Of a stretch of DNA of 64,000 nucleotides, positions 51,500 to 63,569 are shown in pieces. Under the pieces are notes generated by a model. It was not told where the DNA came from, did no database searches, and saw nothing but the letters and a program-made list of their open reading frames with translations. Each line of letters starts with the position of its first letter. Within the stretch, counting starts at the first letter, position 1. Source of the DNA: Hermodice carunculata (Eukaryota; Annelida; Polychaeta; Eunicida; Amphinomidae); assembly GCA_964020975.1 (NCBI GenBank), contig OZ026620.1, positions 73,348,100 to 73,412,099 on the forward strand. Reading direction: 5' to 3'. A program made the position numbers and the translations under genes.

Positions 51500-53280
51500 A
51501 CGTATTTTTTTCTGACACAAAATTTGCTCGGGAAAACACCATTATTATGCGATCCATTTTCCTAGAAATTCAATGTTCTGAGGGTACACAATATTTTTTA
51601 ATCAGAGCGACAATGTTTAACTTCAGATATATATCCAAAATTCATTACCAGCCGATTTTGATGACTTTTTAGAAATTCCTTTACATGCTCACTAATGCGG
51701 TACTTAAATAAGAAAATGTCCCTCTCCCTCAGCCACCCAAACCCTTTTCAATGTATCAGATTGTATTTGACTTCCTGATAGGTTTTGGATATGTTATAAT
51801 AAGACTTGTGGTGCTTAAACTGTTAACATTACTCTTGATTTGGCAAATCTTACAAAATTTACACGTATATTGATCTTTTATTTGCACAAGATCTTCAAAC
51901 TGTCATATTTGAAAATGTCGTTCTTACTGCAGTTGCTATGGCCACTTTCTAGTGATACAATGTTCAGCAAGGTGGCCCTACCCTGTCCAGTAATTTGTAT
52001 TATAGATGACCTGTAAATTGCAGATGAATCCATAGTTATTGAATTGTGTGTGCGCTATCATTATGTGCCATAAAATTGCACATGCAGCTACACGTGTTCA
52101 TCTTCCTTTCTCCCCCGCCTTCAATGGAGGAGGCCAGCACTTATTTAACTTCACAGTGTGTCTCTGGCGGTGCCTTTAAGATATAGAAACAATCTACCTT
52201 GATGGAGTTTAGTCATTGCATTATATATCTAGCAATTTGTAATGATTTTCACCACCGGCAAACAGAACTGGCGTTCTGAAAGCATGGGGAGTTTGGTGTA
52301 TTTATATGAACTGTTCACAATGTCTGCTTAGCTGGGACTTCCTTTTAAGTCACTATGCATTAAAACCCGTATTGCCCCGATCATGGTACTCAATTTTCCA
52401 TATTACAAGGTTACAAAGTGTCTGAAACTGTCGCTGCTAGCTTCGAAGTTATCAGCATGATACGTATCATGCTTCAGGAAACAGCCAAATACAGCAGGTT
52501 TGGTGACAAACAATTTCCTCGCCTATTTTACATCTCATTTCTGTACTTACAAGATACTTACATTTATTCTTCAATTAATAGCTTATCCAGTTTTGTTCCC
52601 TTCTTTCCTTAATCGCTTTATCGTTCCATTCAAGATTTGTAAACATAACATGACTTTGAATGCGTCATTCATTGTAACCTTCCCTTGCAATGATCGGAAT
52701 GGTATGGTAGACTGATCTCGTTCCATTACATAGTGTTTTGCTGTACCAGACATTTGATGCTAAAACTGTCATGATTTTACAATTATCATCTTCTCTGTGT
52801 TTTATAAAACTCTTAGTGGTACATGTTATTTTAGATTTCCCCAGACTTGATAAGTTCTACACGTAATAGGGGGCTGTCTTGAAAACTGTTGAATGTATTG
52901 TGCCTAGAAGCAAAATTTATGGACGGACGGCCAAATGAATGGACTAACATGAGTTATCACATAAGCTCTGCAATCTATGGCCAGCAGAGTTAAAGACACT
53001 CACTTAGTAAAGTTTACCGATGGACCAAATAAAGATAAATTTCAATTTTCTCATGAACGCCGATTGTCATGAACATTTCACGTTATGGGAAATTTGTAAA
53101 CTACTAGAGTTGAAAGGCTAAGCCTCCAACACCCACTTAAAAATAATGATGGTCATTAATAGTATACGTGCATGGTAGGAGGATCCTTACATGAGGGCAA
53201 TCACAATAATTAACAACTATTGGTGAGGTGAGGATGAACTCACGGTGTATGTGCACTGGCGGACTTCTTGTTTTGACTTC
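51500..53280. other. No gene recognised
   Basis: AT-rich, single-copy-looking DNA. A TTATGGACGGACGGCC word at about 52,918 resembles ends of dispersed mollusc-type repeats such as the one ending at 20,456. Confidence 0.4.
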
Positions 53281-53288
53281 TTTCCTTC

Positions 53289-53330
53289 TTTGTTTGTTTG
53301 TTTGTTTGTTTGTTTTTTTTTCTTTGTTTT
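53289..53330. repeat. TTTG microsatellite
   Basis: About 40 bp of TTTG/TTTGT followed by a T run. Confidence 0.9.
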
Positions 53331-53339
53331 CTATATTCA

Positions 53340-54140
53340 CCAGGACCTGATTTAATAATTGTTTGATTTTGTTGTTTATATGTTCCTTCGCCAGAGACCA
53401 AAAACCATCACATAATAAGGGATTCTCATAGTATTCTATTTTCCCTTGTTTATTTCACGATAATGTACCAAGTTAATACAGGTAGGCTCAGTTCATTATT
53501 CATACACTATCTCAATAAATTAACCGCTGATCAAAGCAAAACGGAAATGTGAAAAGTAAATAGCCAAACACCGCAATTTCAGGTTAAGCAATGGAACGCA
53601 ATCCGTTTAAAACATCTTTTATCACCTGGGTTTAGTTGGAATTAAAGTACTGCTTAATTTATGTTTGTATATTTTTTGTGCAACCTTCTGCTAAAATGTT
53701 AAAATTGCGCAGATCAGCCTCTTTATGTATAAATACACAATATTGTTCCGTTTATTTCCAATAAGTAAATAATCTAAACTTTTTCTTGCGCAAGTGCATG
53801 TGTACGAAAATGTCCGTGCGTGTCATACTGTGTATGCACATTTATATGACTATGTGCATGCTTCTAAATATATTAATACGTATTTAGATGTGGTGTGTAT
53901 CACTTGGTTAAACATGCGAAGAATTGACAGCACACACCATGTTGGCGCAGCTGGGTCGTTTGTTATACACGTAGTCTTAAGTATGTGTAAAGTTTTGCAT
54001 TTGTTGCAGAGATTTTGCCAAGTGTTTCTGTAGGTCTACGTATGGTTGGAATATTGTTGTGGATCATTCGGTATATCAAAATTACTTTTTTTTAAAAAAA
54101 AGAAGGAAAGGCAGATTTGTGCTTTGGACAAATTGCCCAT
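53340..54140. other. No gene recognised
   Basis: No domain, repeat or RNA motif visible. The open frame at 53,794-54,033 has no recognisable features. Confidence 0.4.
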
Positions 54141-54148
54141 AACATTTT

Positions 54149-54220
54149 TGTTTGTTTGTTTGTTTTGTTTTGTTTTTTGTTTTTTGTTTTCCCTTTTTGT
54201 TTTGTTTTATTTTGTTTTTT

Positions 54221-54251
<31 letters not shown>

Positions 54252-54290
54252 GTTTCCTGTTTTTTTGTAGTTTTTTGTTTGTTTTTTGAA
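54149..54290. repeat. TTTTG pentanucleotide-type microsatellite
   Basis: About 140 bp of TTTTG with TTTG and longer T interruptions. It explains the F/V/L-rich and K/Q/N-rich frames. Confidence 0.93.
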
Positions 54291-54826
54291 ATTGTACATT
54301 TTTGCAAAGCAGGGAATTTGTTCTAATAACTTAGTTTGGTCGGTCTGGGTAGTCCAAATGGTTGAAGGAAAGAAATAACCAAAACATCGGTGCAGGCTTT
54401 AAAATTTGGAGGACCACATTGTTCAGTTGTACTGCAATAATAGTAGTTCGTTGTTGGATGTATGGTAATTGAACACAAAGCTAAGATTCATGTGGAAGCA
54501 TTTTTAAATTTTTTACCTGAATGTTCATCAAGTTGATGATCAGATAATGTTGCCCATCTGATTTCTTTACAAAGCTTTTCATTGCCTGTGTTTGCCATGC
54601 ATTGGTACCATTACAATGCGAGCAACATGCAGTATTATATTCTCAAGTATACCTGTTCCAGATGCTTCACAGCCACTTCACACTGAAGTGGCATATTCGA
54701 TGAGCAGTCTGATACAGGCTATGTAGTCTGTCATTTTTTGTGTATGTTGAGCGAATTTCAGGCTACAGAATTCCGGAGACATCTGTGCACAAGACCACGT
54801 GTATGGAAGTTGTACTGTTCAATAAT

Positions 54827-55395
54827 TCACAAAACCCTGAGTTTTGTTCACAAAACCGTGGGTTTTGCTTTTCAAAACCCTGGGTTTTGTAGCAAAACCC
54901 TGATTTTTGCTAACAAAACCATAGGTTTTATTACAAAACCCTGAGTTTCGTTAGCAAAACCCAGGGTTTTGTTACAAAACCTTGGGTTTTGCTCAGTTAT
55001 TAAATTTTGATATCATTTTGGACAAAACCCTGGGTTTTGCTACAAAACTCTGGGTTTTGTGTACAAAACCGTGGGTTTCATGAACAAAACCCAGGGTTTT
55101 GGTACAAAACCGTGGGTTTTGTAGCAAAACTTTGGGTTATGAGCACAAAACCCACAGTTTAAGAGCAAAACTCCAAGTTTTGATCACAAAACCCTGGGTT
55201 TTGTTATTTTTTGAACAAAATCCACAATTTTGTTCCTAAAACCCTCGGTCTAGCCAGAAAACCGTGGGTTTTGTAACACTTTGAAATTACAGAACAAAAC
55301 CGTGGGTTTTGTGAGATTGCAAAACCCACGGTTTTGTGACATCACGAATCCCAGGGTTTTGAAAAAGTGCAATACCCAGGGTTTTGTAACCAACC
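54827..55395. repeat. Left 17-bp palindrome array (about 24 units)
   Basis: CAAAACCCTGGGTTTTG and variants (CCGTGGG, CCCACGG, CCTTGGG, CCCTGAG) recur every 20-25 bp, joined by 3-8 nt linkers such as TTCA, TAG and TGA. A 28-bp non-array spacer sits near 54,992-55,020. Units occur in both orientations, which hardly matters because each is almost its own reverse complement. Confidence 0.97.
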
Positions 55396-55399
55396 AATC

Positions 55400-56890
55400 A
55401 TGACAGCTGTCACTTGGTAGGCCTTGCTAGGCTACTCAACTTAAAAATAGCGTCAAACTACAAGTGGCTCAGTTATTGAGATAAATAACATCATTATTGG
55501 TTACCACGCGCAAAGTCTATCTCTTTGCGACACGATGAGAATATAAGTTATGTATTAGTTAAAGGACGAGAGGTTGTGCATCCAGTGTTCAAAATAATCC
55601 ACACGCCGGCGCGAAGAGCCGCATGGACTATTGAATGCACAGCCTCGAGCTCTTTAATTTGCGTAAAACATTCGATCCGTTGCAAATAATTAACTTATCG
55701 CACGATATATGATAGAGCCCTGGAATTTTTTGTCGAAATAGCGTTTTCGGTCTCATTCTTCAACCATTATTGTCTGAAATGTTCAACAGTTATTGGTTGC
55801 GGTCATCTTGGCTTCGACTGGCGTGACCTAGATGTGAGGTAGTAAACAAAGCCGCGTGGTCCGACCACCATCGAATATAAAAATCTTACTATCTGTATCC
55901 ATACTAACTAACTTGGCCACATGCTTTGCGTGTTTGACTGCCACTTCAGGGGTGGCTGGATCGATACCCATTAAGTCCTTTAAAATTTTTAATTAATTAA
56001 TTTAATCGAGTAGAAATTTTGGACTTGGATATTTCTCAATGTTGAAGTTGTTGGTTCTGGTAAAAGAACAATACTGTGACGCCAGAAAATGTCTAACTGC
56101 CTTTTCCGTTTTCGTTTGTTGTGTTTGTTTATTTATCAATTGGTGGACGTGCGTGTGTACACTGAACCATTCGATAGTTTATGAAAAGCCAGAAGGTGCC
56201 AGGCTGTCTTGGCGTTATTTCCAGTGTCTGTCAACAAAAAACTTGCACACAACGCAGTAGTGGGAATAGGTAGTTTGTATGGGGGTAGTGGCTGGCACAG
56301 GGACATACCGTTACAGGCGGGGTTTTCACCTTTCCAGTTGCAGAGCTCCCCGGGAAGAGCTTTAGAATCTTTCACCAGAGCTGACACAGAAATAGATGCA
56401 AAATTCTGAATGGTGGGAATGAAGGTGGAGTTAAAGAATACCATGTAACAATTTAAAAATTAGTCGTGTTGAGATAATTATCACCACGATGTGATGTGGC
56501 AGTCGTTTTGTAATGAACGGTCGCATAATTACTGCAGGCAGCGGCACAACTTACGGTGGATTTTAACGACGCGGCAGATCAGAGGCTTTATGCTGCGAAA
56601 ACTTCAGCCCGTTCGCCCGGGCCGGTCGCACGGTCCCAGAAACTGAAAATCAGTCTAAATCTATTAAATTTCTTAAAATCACATACACGTTATACATCTT
56701 ACATGTTTTCTCTTGTAGTACCTAAAATATGAGCTCATGAAGTGCACACAGGGATAAAATACACGAGATTTTAAGTCGCGAATCGATGGAAATTTTCCGA
56801 GATCCGCCATCTTAGCATGATATTGGTTTATGGCAAGTTCAGAAAGCAAGCCGTGTTGTGAGTGGTAGGCATATCCATATGACCAATTTG
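55400..56890. other. Unique CpG-richer core between the palindrome arrays
   Basis: This core contains TGACAGCTGTCA (palindrome with E-box) near 55,410 and an inverted pair at 55,556-55,662. A CpG-dense stretch (GACGCGGCAG, CGTTCGCCCGGGCCGGTCGC) lies at about 56,565-56,635, followed by TTTTCTCTTGTAG (acceptor-like) near 56,706 and CCGCCATCTTAG (YY1-like) near 56,804. The minus-strand frame at 56,136-56,444 has balanced composition (SKALPGELCNWKGENPACNG) but no known domain. It may be a promoter region with an exon, or element cargo. Confidence 0.4.
55556..55662. repeat. Imperfect inverted repeat (small MITE-like)
   Basis: AAAGGACGAGAGGTTGTGCAT on the left and ATGCACAGCCTCGAGCTCTTT on the right pair with few mismatches. 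The inner arms (CCAGTGTTCAAAATAATCCA against TGGACTATTGAATG) pair less well, around a GCCGGCGC centre. Confidence 0.7.
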
Positions 56891-56894
56891 GCGG

Positions 56895-57505
56895 TAAAAC
56901 ACAAAACCGTGGGTTTTGTGACGTCACGAATCCCAGGGTTTTGCGAATTATTCAAAACCGTGGGATTTCTGACGTCAGAACACCGTGGGTTTTGCAAATA
57001 ATTAAACAAAACAACTGCAAAACCCAGGGTTATCAGGACAAAACTCACGGTTTTGAAACAAAACCGTGAGTTTTGTGAAAAGATTGGATAACAAAGCAAA
57101 ACCCTGGGTTTTGTTACAAAACCCAGAGTTTCTTGTGCAAATCCCTGGGTTTTGTGGCAAAACCTTGGGTTTTCCAAGCAAAACCCACGGTTTGGTCTAC
57201 AAAACCCTGGGTTTTGTGACAAACCCAGGGTTTTGTGTCTACTATTGAACAAAAATTTAAACTTCTGATATTTGCTCTGTTATCCTGGCTAGTGTACAAA
57301 ACCCAGGGTTTTATGACAAAACCCTGGGATTTGCAAGCAAAACTCAGGGTATTCTTACAAAACTCACGGTTTTACATACAAAACCCTGGGTTTTGTACCA
57401 AAACTCTGGGTTTTGCTTACAAAACCCAAGGTTTTGGTACAAAACACAGGGTTTTGTATTACAAAACCGTGGGTTTTGTACACAAAACTCAGGGTTTTGT
57501 GAATT
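56895..57505. repeat. Right 17-bp palindrome array (about 26 units)
   Basis: Same unit family and spacing as the left array. Two units near 56,916 and 56,970 are joined by TGACGTCA (a CRE-like palindrome), matched by GTGACATCACGAATCCCAGG at about 55,336 in the left array. A non-array spacer of about 55 bp at 57,240-57,295 mirrors the spacer in the left array. Confidence 0.97.
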
Positions 57506-57534
57506 ATTGAACAGAACAACTTCCATACACGTGG

Positions 57535-60500
57535 CTCACTTTAGTTCCATATGAAAAAAATGTTCAAGCTGGACGTCTCCACATGGAGACGCTGGGAGCC
57601 ATTATCTCAGAGTTCTTGCGTATAAGGGAAGCTTGCCTATGCTGCTCCTTTTTGCAAGGCCTCCGACAGTTACTTAAATTACCAACCAGATGACACTTAC
57701 GTTGGTGGGTTGGTTTCCGTAAAAAATACCTACATCGCTTATCATCGTTCCCAGGCGGCCTTGTGATAGTTTTGGTATAGCTGTCTTTGCCCATATAACG
57801 CTGAATTTGGTCGATTTTGTGGTTGAGCCTCCCATAACACGGTAACAGCACCCTTTCGTTTACACATGTTTGTGATAACCGTGATCTCAGTAATGTACCA
57901 ATGGACTGTTTTTCCAGCTGAAAAATTTTACCACATATTTTTTTTTTTTTTTTTTTTTTTTACTTTTTCTGCAATATTAATTTGTATTATTAAAATGGAT
58001 TTACCGTTCTACACTGGGCTGTGAATTTTACCATTGGTCTGTCATATTTATACATTCCTTTCCTAAAAGACTCTTACCTGTATAAGATGTCTTGTAAAGT
58101 TCTCGTAGGAGCAATCCCAGGATCTCTGTTTATATGACGTAGAATCAACACCCTATGACCAAATACGCTAATTTGCATATCGTAAGAAAGATTTTGTGAC
58201 CGACCTTCATGACGAATTCTATTTGCTTGAAACATTGACTGGCTTCCAATCCGGGATTTCAGGGGAAATCCAAGGTTGGGTGTAATCTTAGATGTATCCC
58301 TAAGTGTTTGTCTATGCTAATTTATCTTATAAGGCAAGTAGGTAGCCTGGGGTGTGCTTGCCGGTACTTTGATTTTAGCTTGAAGAGAAAATTGTTTCTT
58401 TTGTTGTCACTTTGGGATTGACTTCTTTTAATCAACCAGTGTTTACAATTACTGTTAATATGAGATAACGGATTTACAAAAGGAACCATCATTTGCTTGA
58501 CAGTGCTTCAAGGTAGGTCTTTTTGGCATGTTTCACATTGCGACCGATTCCATTGGCTAGATGATTGAATTATTCTCGAAACAATCGTTTTCTCTCATAA
58601 ATTGACTGAAGTCAAAATAAGCCTTGTTGCAGATTTGAATGGGCCGTGTCTACAATAGGATGGAAGACACTCCACACTTCAAATGCGCGCAGGCGCTCTT
58701 CGGCCTTCAGCATAACTAAAGCAAATAGACAACATGGTAGACCAGATTTGCACGGGGCCATTTAATGTAGGGAAGGAACGTGAAAGAACAAAAACATTGA
58801 CGAATTTCTAAAAGCAAATGAAGGGGAAAAAGGAAATATACATATAGGATACAGGCCAAAAGCTGTCCATCTGGGAAGGGCTGTGGATCTATGAAATCAA
58901 TTAAAGTCTGACTTGCACTTGAATAATTGAGAGCAAACAGCGACGCGTTGCTGGGTCGGAGGTAACAGTTTATTTTCATTTAAAAAGAAAAGAATATATA
59001 GTTTAAAATTGAAGTTGTTCAAATTTTATTGCATGGATTAGCCAATAGCATTTGCGTTGTGTTTTATCGTAAGCAAACTCTGCAAATGTGTGTTGTCTTT
59101 CTGAGACTGAGTAAAGCGAGAGAGCATACCATGGATTTGGCACAAAACATTGTGGAGAGGAAACGTCAATTGGCCACGGCTTAGATAAAGGGGCAATTAT
59201 TGCAGTCAGTCAACAGGGAAAACAACGTTTATTAGTACAAAGATCAAGTTCTGACATTAGCAAATCAGAAAAAAGTGACCAAACAGAAATAAAAGGTAGT
59301 TGTGACAAAATTATGAAAACTTTGCATTATCTGATGCGGAAGCTTGACGGCAAGTAGGGGTTAAATTTTCGAAAACTACAAATGTGTGAGGGCTTTGTCA
59401 GACGGACCATTTTCTTTAGATATTTATTGTAATAAGTGTATTTTACTTTCCTATTCATCTTAGGTCAACTATGTGAAGCAACTCTTTAAAGTAAGAAGTT
59501 CAGTAGTGTGTAGGCCAAGTATGACTAGAACACCTATGGGTATAGGTACTCCTCTACAGCAGGCATTATCTGATATTAGTTAATGATTGGTCTTATCATT
59601 GATACCATATTAAGGAAATTTCATTGTGATTCCCAGTCCGTCTTTATCTACTTGAAAACGTGTTTTGTATCAAAACTATTTGGACAGCTTGGTTTTGGAT
59701 CATATCACCTTGAAAAGCAGCAAAGATATTAAAGAAATATCCCCACGAAGCTCTTATTGAGTATTAATGCATCAGGTGTAATTAACTTGTCCTGCTATCG
59801 TAAATTACACCATTGCAAGGTTGATTAATTGAACTTTCTAGGGTTAATAAATTTTGACCAACCCCCTGGTAAAATTGCATAGGAATATGGTCTCTACACT
59901 GCGTGCATGTTTCATACATTATTAACAGGGCTTTTGATTTTGATGTCACTGACATTTAAAACATTGACGAACAGTACCTGATGAGATGCTATGATCCCAG
60001 GTTCAGGGATACTCCTCTCAGACAAACTACTCCAGGAAAGACTTGTGTAGGGGAGGAAGGCACCACACGAACATAAGTCACATGGCAGCAATTTCATTTT
60101 AGGAGTATATCAAATACATGTAGTAATATACTGGCACACTTGTTGTGAAATGACCTTTTATGTAAACTTATAATATCATGATATTTACACTATAACCTCT
60201 CATGACAGAAAGCGACTTTCACATGACAAAAGGAGTCAGCATTTTAAGTACTAGATAGATCATACAATAGCATTTGCAAATAATATTCGAATCGCAGGAC
60301 CGATAGAAAACACACTTGTATCTGCGCTTCAAAGTTGGTGAGAGGATTCCTTGGATTAATCTGAATTATTTTTTGGTTGAAATGTCAACTTCCACTGATT
60401 TTAGAATTTTCATGATTTTGTTGTTGTTGTTTGTTTGTTTATTTATTTGTGTTGTTTGTTTGTTTATTTTCCTGCAAACTCTTGAAGTGACTTCTACAAA

Positions 60501-61685
60501 CGCGACTTGCCAGATGCTCTGAAGTTGGAAAGAGACACTCCTAAGGACCTCTAGAATTTTATCGTTCAGCATGTGGTGCTGTAATTATATTACACCTTTT
60601 CAAGAATATTATATGTGTTTTCACTTTTCTTGACTTTTTTTCCGAAAAGTAGGCAGGATCCTCTTCAGATTTATGGGAAGTGTGTTTAGGCTTGATTTCC
60701 TATTATTAGTTCACTTTTTCAAAGTCTGGCAAATACTTAATATGCAAAGCAATGTGTGGAATGATTCTTTAAATTGTTCTAGGCATCTCCACAAAAGGAA
60801 ACAACTCCTTTGACACCCTGGGTGAACGATGCAGTTAGACAATTTGTGGCATTGTTTCAGAACATTTCAGGGTCACGTTGAGCTGGTTATGGTAGGCTGT
60901 ATATGTATATAAAATTCCTGCGGCATACTCGATTTCAAAATGAAAGAAAACTGCGTTTACAATACTCTTAAATGAACTTAATCTACAAAATATGAATTAA
61001 GCTTCTTTATCAAATTATGTTTATCGCAGATGGTCTTCATGCAAAGAGAAATAAATTAAACTGAAAGTGTATCTTCTCAACATTGTACATGCAACGGACA
61101 ACCACTGTAACAGAATAATGTTCGACTTAGTTCTAGGAAGTTAGTACATAATGTGTGTTTGTTAACTGTGTTTTCATGTGAGTGTATGTATAAAAACATT
61201 TGCTTTATATCCAAATATGTTCTGATATCTGCATAATAAATAACAAGGTGTATTCCATCACGCTGTTAACCAACATAGGTGAGCCTTCCATCGTTTCACC
61301 TTGCCTTCACGAATGAGTTATGTTTGGCTGTTGTGTTTTGTTCCACACCATAGCTGTTGTTTCAATAAAGAGAGGTATTGCGACTATGCAGCTTTCACTG
61401 TGGAAGAGCAATTCTCCTATAGTTACCCATGTGGAAACACAATCGTTCCCAACATATGTGTGGAACGATTTTACGATCAAAAGGAAATAAAAGAGAGATT
61501 CCTATTGGTTGTTGTTTTATTTGTAAGGCAATCAGATTACGTAAGATAGAAAAGAGTAACTGAAAGTTTTTTCGGGTGACGTACTTCAGCAACGCAATGT
61601 TGAAAGTGAACAAAATGATGTTGAAACGGCTGCTGCAAGCACGCTCACCCAAGTAACATAGGCTTCCACGCTCAATGGGAGAAAA
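57535..61685. other. No gene recognised
   Basis: About 4.1 kb holding a T27 run at 57,936-57,962, a GTCTCCACATGGAGAC palindrome at about 57,577, and a minus-strand 95-codon frame at 57,564-57,851 (NLSNCRRPCKKEQ) that I do not recognise. Otherwise unremarkable AT-rich DNA. Confidence 0.4.
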
Positions 61686-61690
61686 AAATT

Positions 61691-61809
61691 CCACATGGCC
61701 GTGTCATGGGGACTGGATTTAAACAGCACTCGTCTTTAAAACTCGTGCTGTCGAACGGTTTTAAAACTCGTGCGGTCTAAAATCCATTCCCCATGACATG
61801 GCCATGTGG
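61691..61809. mobile_element. MITE-like hairpin element, 119 bp
   Basis: CCACATGGCCGTGTCATGGG and the reverse complement of the right end, CCACATGGCCATGTCATGGG, differ at one position. Pairing continues through GGA.TGGATTT. The loop contains two direct copies of TTAAAACTCGTGC.GTC. Flanks AATT and ATTC allow at most a short target duplication. No coding capacity. Confidence 0.85.
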
Positions 61810-61814
61810 CATTC

Positions 61815-62320
61815 TATATGACTGGGTCAGGAACTGGCCGGGAGCCAATTCAGTGCCTCGTGTAGCTTTGCAAGCAGCTTCAACGGACTTCAGGTTTCTG
61901 AAGAAATTGTCCAGTTATGTCATCTCCAGGTTAATTTCCATGCGCCTCTACCCCACCAACACACAAACTGACAGATAAAGTGATTACAAAGGTTATCCCT
62001 CTGTTGTATCATTGGATATATGTTAGCTATATTGCAAGATGGAATATGCAGGATAATCAAATAAACAAGCAAACGAATGTAAAATACTTTTGTGCTTCAA
62101 AACTTTAAGTGTGTAGTATTACATTGCACACCTCATGTCATTAGGAAAAGACTTGAATGTTGTAATTTTGATAGAAGCATGTTCTCTGAACGCACCGATA
62201 TCGCAAAAACGTCTTAATGAGAAATATTCTTTTAAATGTCCAAACGATGTTAAACTCCATGGAAGGTGTGTGATTTTTTATTTCATGACATTTTTTTCTG
62301 CAGATGGTTTTGAACTGAGG
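61815..62320. other. No gene recognised
   Basis: No domain, repeat or RNA motif visible. Confidence 0.4.
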
Positions 62321-62325
62321 GAAAA

Positions 62326-62394
62326 TTATATATATATATATATAAATGTGTGTGGGTGGGTGTGTGTGTGTGTGTGTGTGTATACATATATATA
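62326..62394. repeat. Compound TA/TG microsatellite
   Basis: A short TA run (62,326-62,344) is followed by TG/TGGG (62,347-62,382) and ATA repeats. Confidence 0.9.
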
Positions 62395-62399
62395 ATCTG

Positions 62400-63530
62400 C
62401 TTCCTTTACCAACATTAATAATCATATACGTATGTGTGTCACACAACGATATGCTTACAGGTAATTACTTACAAACTTCATTCAAGCTGATATTAGAAAC
62501 ATTCCGTGCATACAAACTGAGATACATTGTGATTAGATGTTCACTTAATATACTCATGTTGCTGTAAATTTGTAAAATGAAGACTACATTTGAATGTATA
62601 TTGATTGGGATGATAGTGATGTTCCACGTTGCAACATTGCTGTACCAAGTAAGATTTCCACAGGTAAAATTAGTAGGCGAAAAATAAAGACTGTGTTTTG
62701 AAAATTTGGAAGGAAGAGTGATATGTGCAATTTGGAAAATGTCATAAGGGAAAAAAGTGCATCTGAACTCACAAAGAATTCTGACCTATTACTGGACTAT
62801 TTTAAACCAGGCAAGTAATATTTATATCGACCTGAAAGCTGTGAGCGTTCCAAAAATCAGTTACCTTGAACTTTGATACAGGCTAGGTTCTGTTTATTGC
62901 AGATGCTTTTCTCTCAGTTCAACAAACAAAGGCAACATATTTATAACATAAAGATGCCCCTATAGCTTCCAAGTATATAGAGCTAGATTGCAATGAGCGC
63001 GCTTGCTTACAAACGTTGCGACAGGGTTTACCTAATACAACAAGTAAGCAGTCATAGTGCACGGTTTTGCGTTTTCATCCAAAACTTGACCTCACTGAAA
63101 AAAAAATTATATTTATTAAATATATTACAGTAATTGAACATTCCTTAGTTCTAATCAGAAATAAAATCACAAGCTGTTATACAGTTCTTAAGCTTACCAT
63201 AAAAAAATGTGTGAATGTCATCTATATTCATATAAATTTTACTTGATCAATCAATTCTATAATGTAATGGTACATAATTGAAATGTTTAAAACTGCGTGT
63301 CATAGGTACATGTGCAATGGCGGAAGCTGGGTGCCAAACAACTATGTTGACATAGCTCACGTAATGTATTTACTTATCGTAAAGGTTGCACAGGAGGTAG
63401 ATGTTCTGGAGCAGAACAACCATCTCTGTTGATGATCAACGTAATATTGCTTCTGCAATTTTACCACCTACCTTTCCAGCTACAAGGGGTATTGGGCAAA
63501 AGAGAATAACGGTGTTGGAAAATAACTTGC
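62400..63530. other. No gene recognised
   Basis: AT-rich DNA with short A runs; nothing further supported. Confidence 0.4.

Positions 63531-63533
<3 letters not shown>

Positions 63534-63565
<32 letters not shown>
63534..63565. repeat. GT microsatellite
   Basis: About 32 bp of GT dinucleotide. Confidence 0.93.
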
Positions 63566-63566
<1 letters not shown>

Positions 63567-63569
63567 AAA

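Larger units (their letters stand above)
54795..57534. mobile_element. Foldback-like element with palindrome-array inverted ends
   Basis: The outer ends are inverted repeats. The left is CCACGTGTATGGAAGTTG, the right in reverse complement is identical over those 18 bp. The match continues with one mismatch through CTGTTCAATAATTCAC into the first CAAAACCCTGAGTTTTG unit. Inside each end is an array of the 17-bp near-palindrome CAAAACCCWGGGTTTTG (left 54,827-55,395; right 56,895-57,505). The central 1.5 kb is unique. Long inverted ends built of short subrepeats define foldback-type transposons such as Drosophila FB and sea-urchin TU. No transposase is visible and I found no clear target duplication, so 'element' remains an inference. 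Confidence 0.65.

Noticed and set aside
54827-57505. CRISPR array
   Set aside because: Regular short repeats, but linkers are only 3-8 nt, units are diverged palindromes, and the context is an animal genome with no cas genes.
54827-57505. Interstitial telomeric repeats
   Set aside because: AACCC/GGGTT words occur, but always as CAAAACCCWGGGTTTTG dyads and never as tandem TTAGGG.
54780-57550. Target-site duplication for the foldback-like element
   Set aside because: Flanks CACAAGA and CTCACTT share no clear direct repeat next to the 18-bp ends, so none is claimed.
57564-57851. 95-codon minus-strand frame as a host exon
   Set aside because: Basic and Cys-containing but no family recognised; kept only as part of the unannotated stretch.
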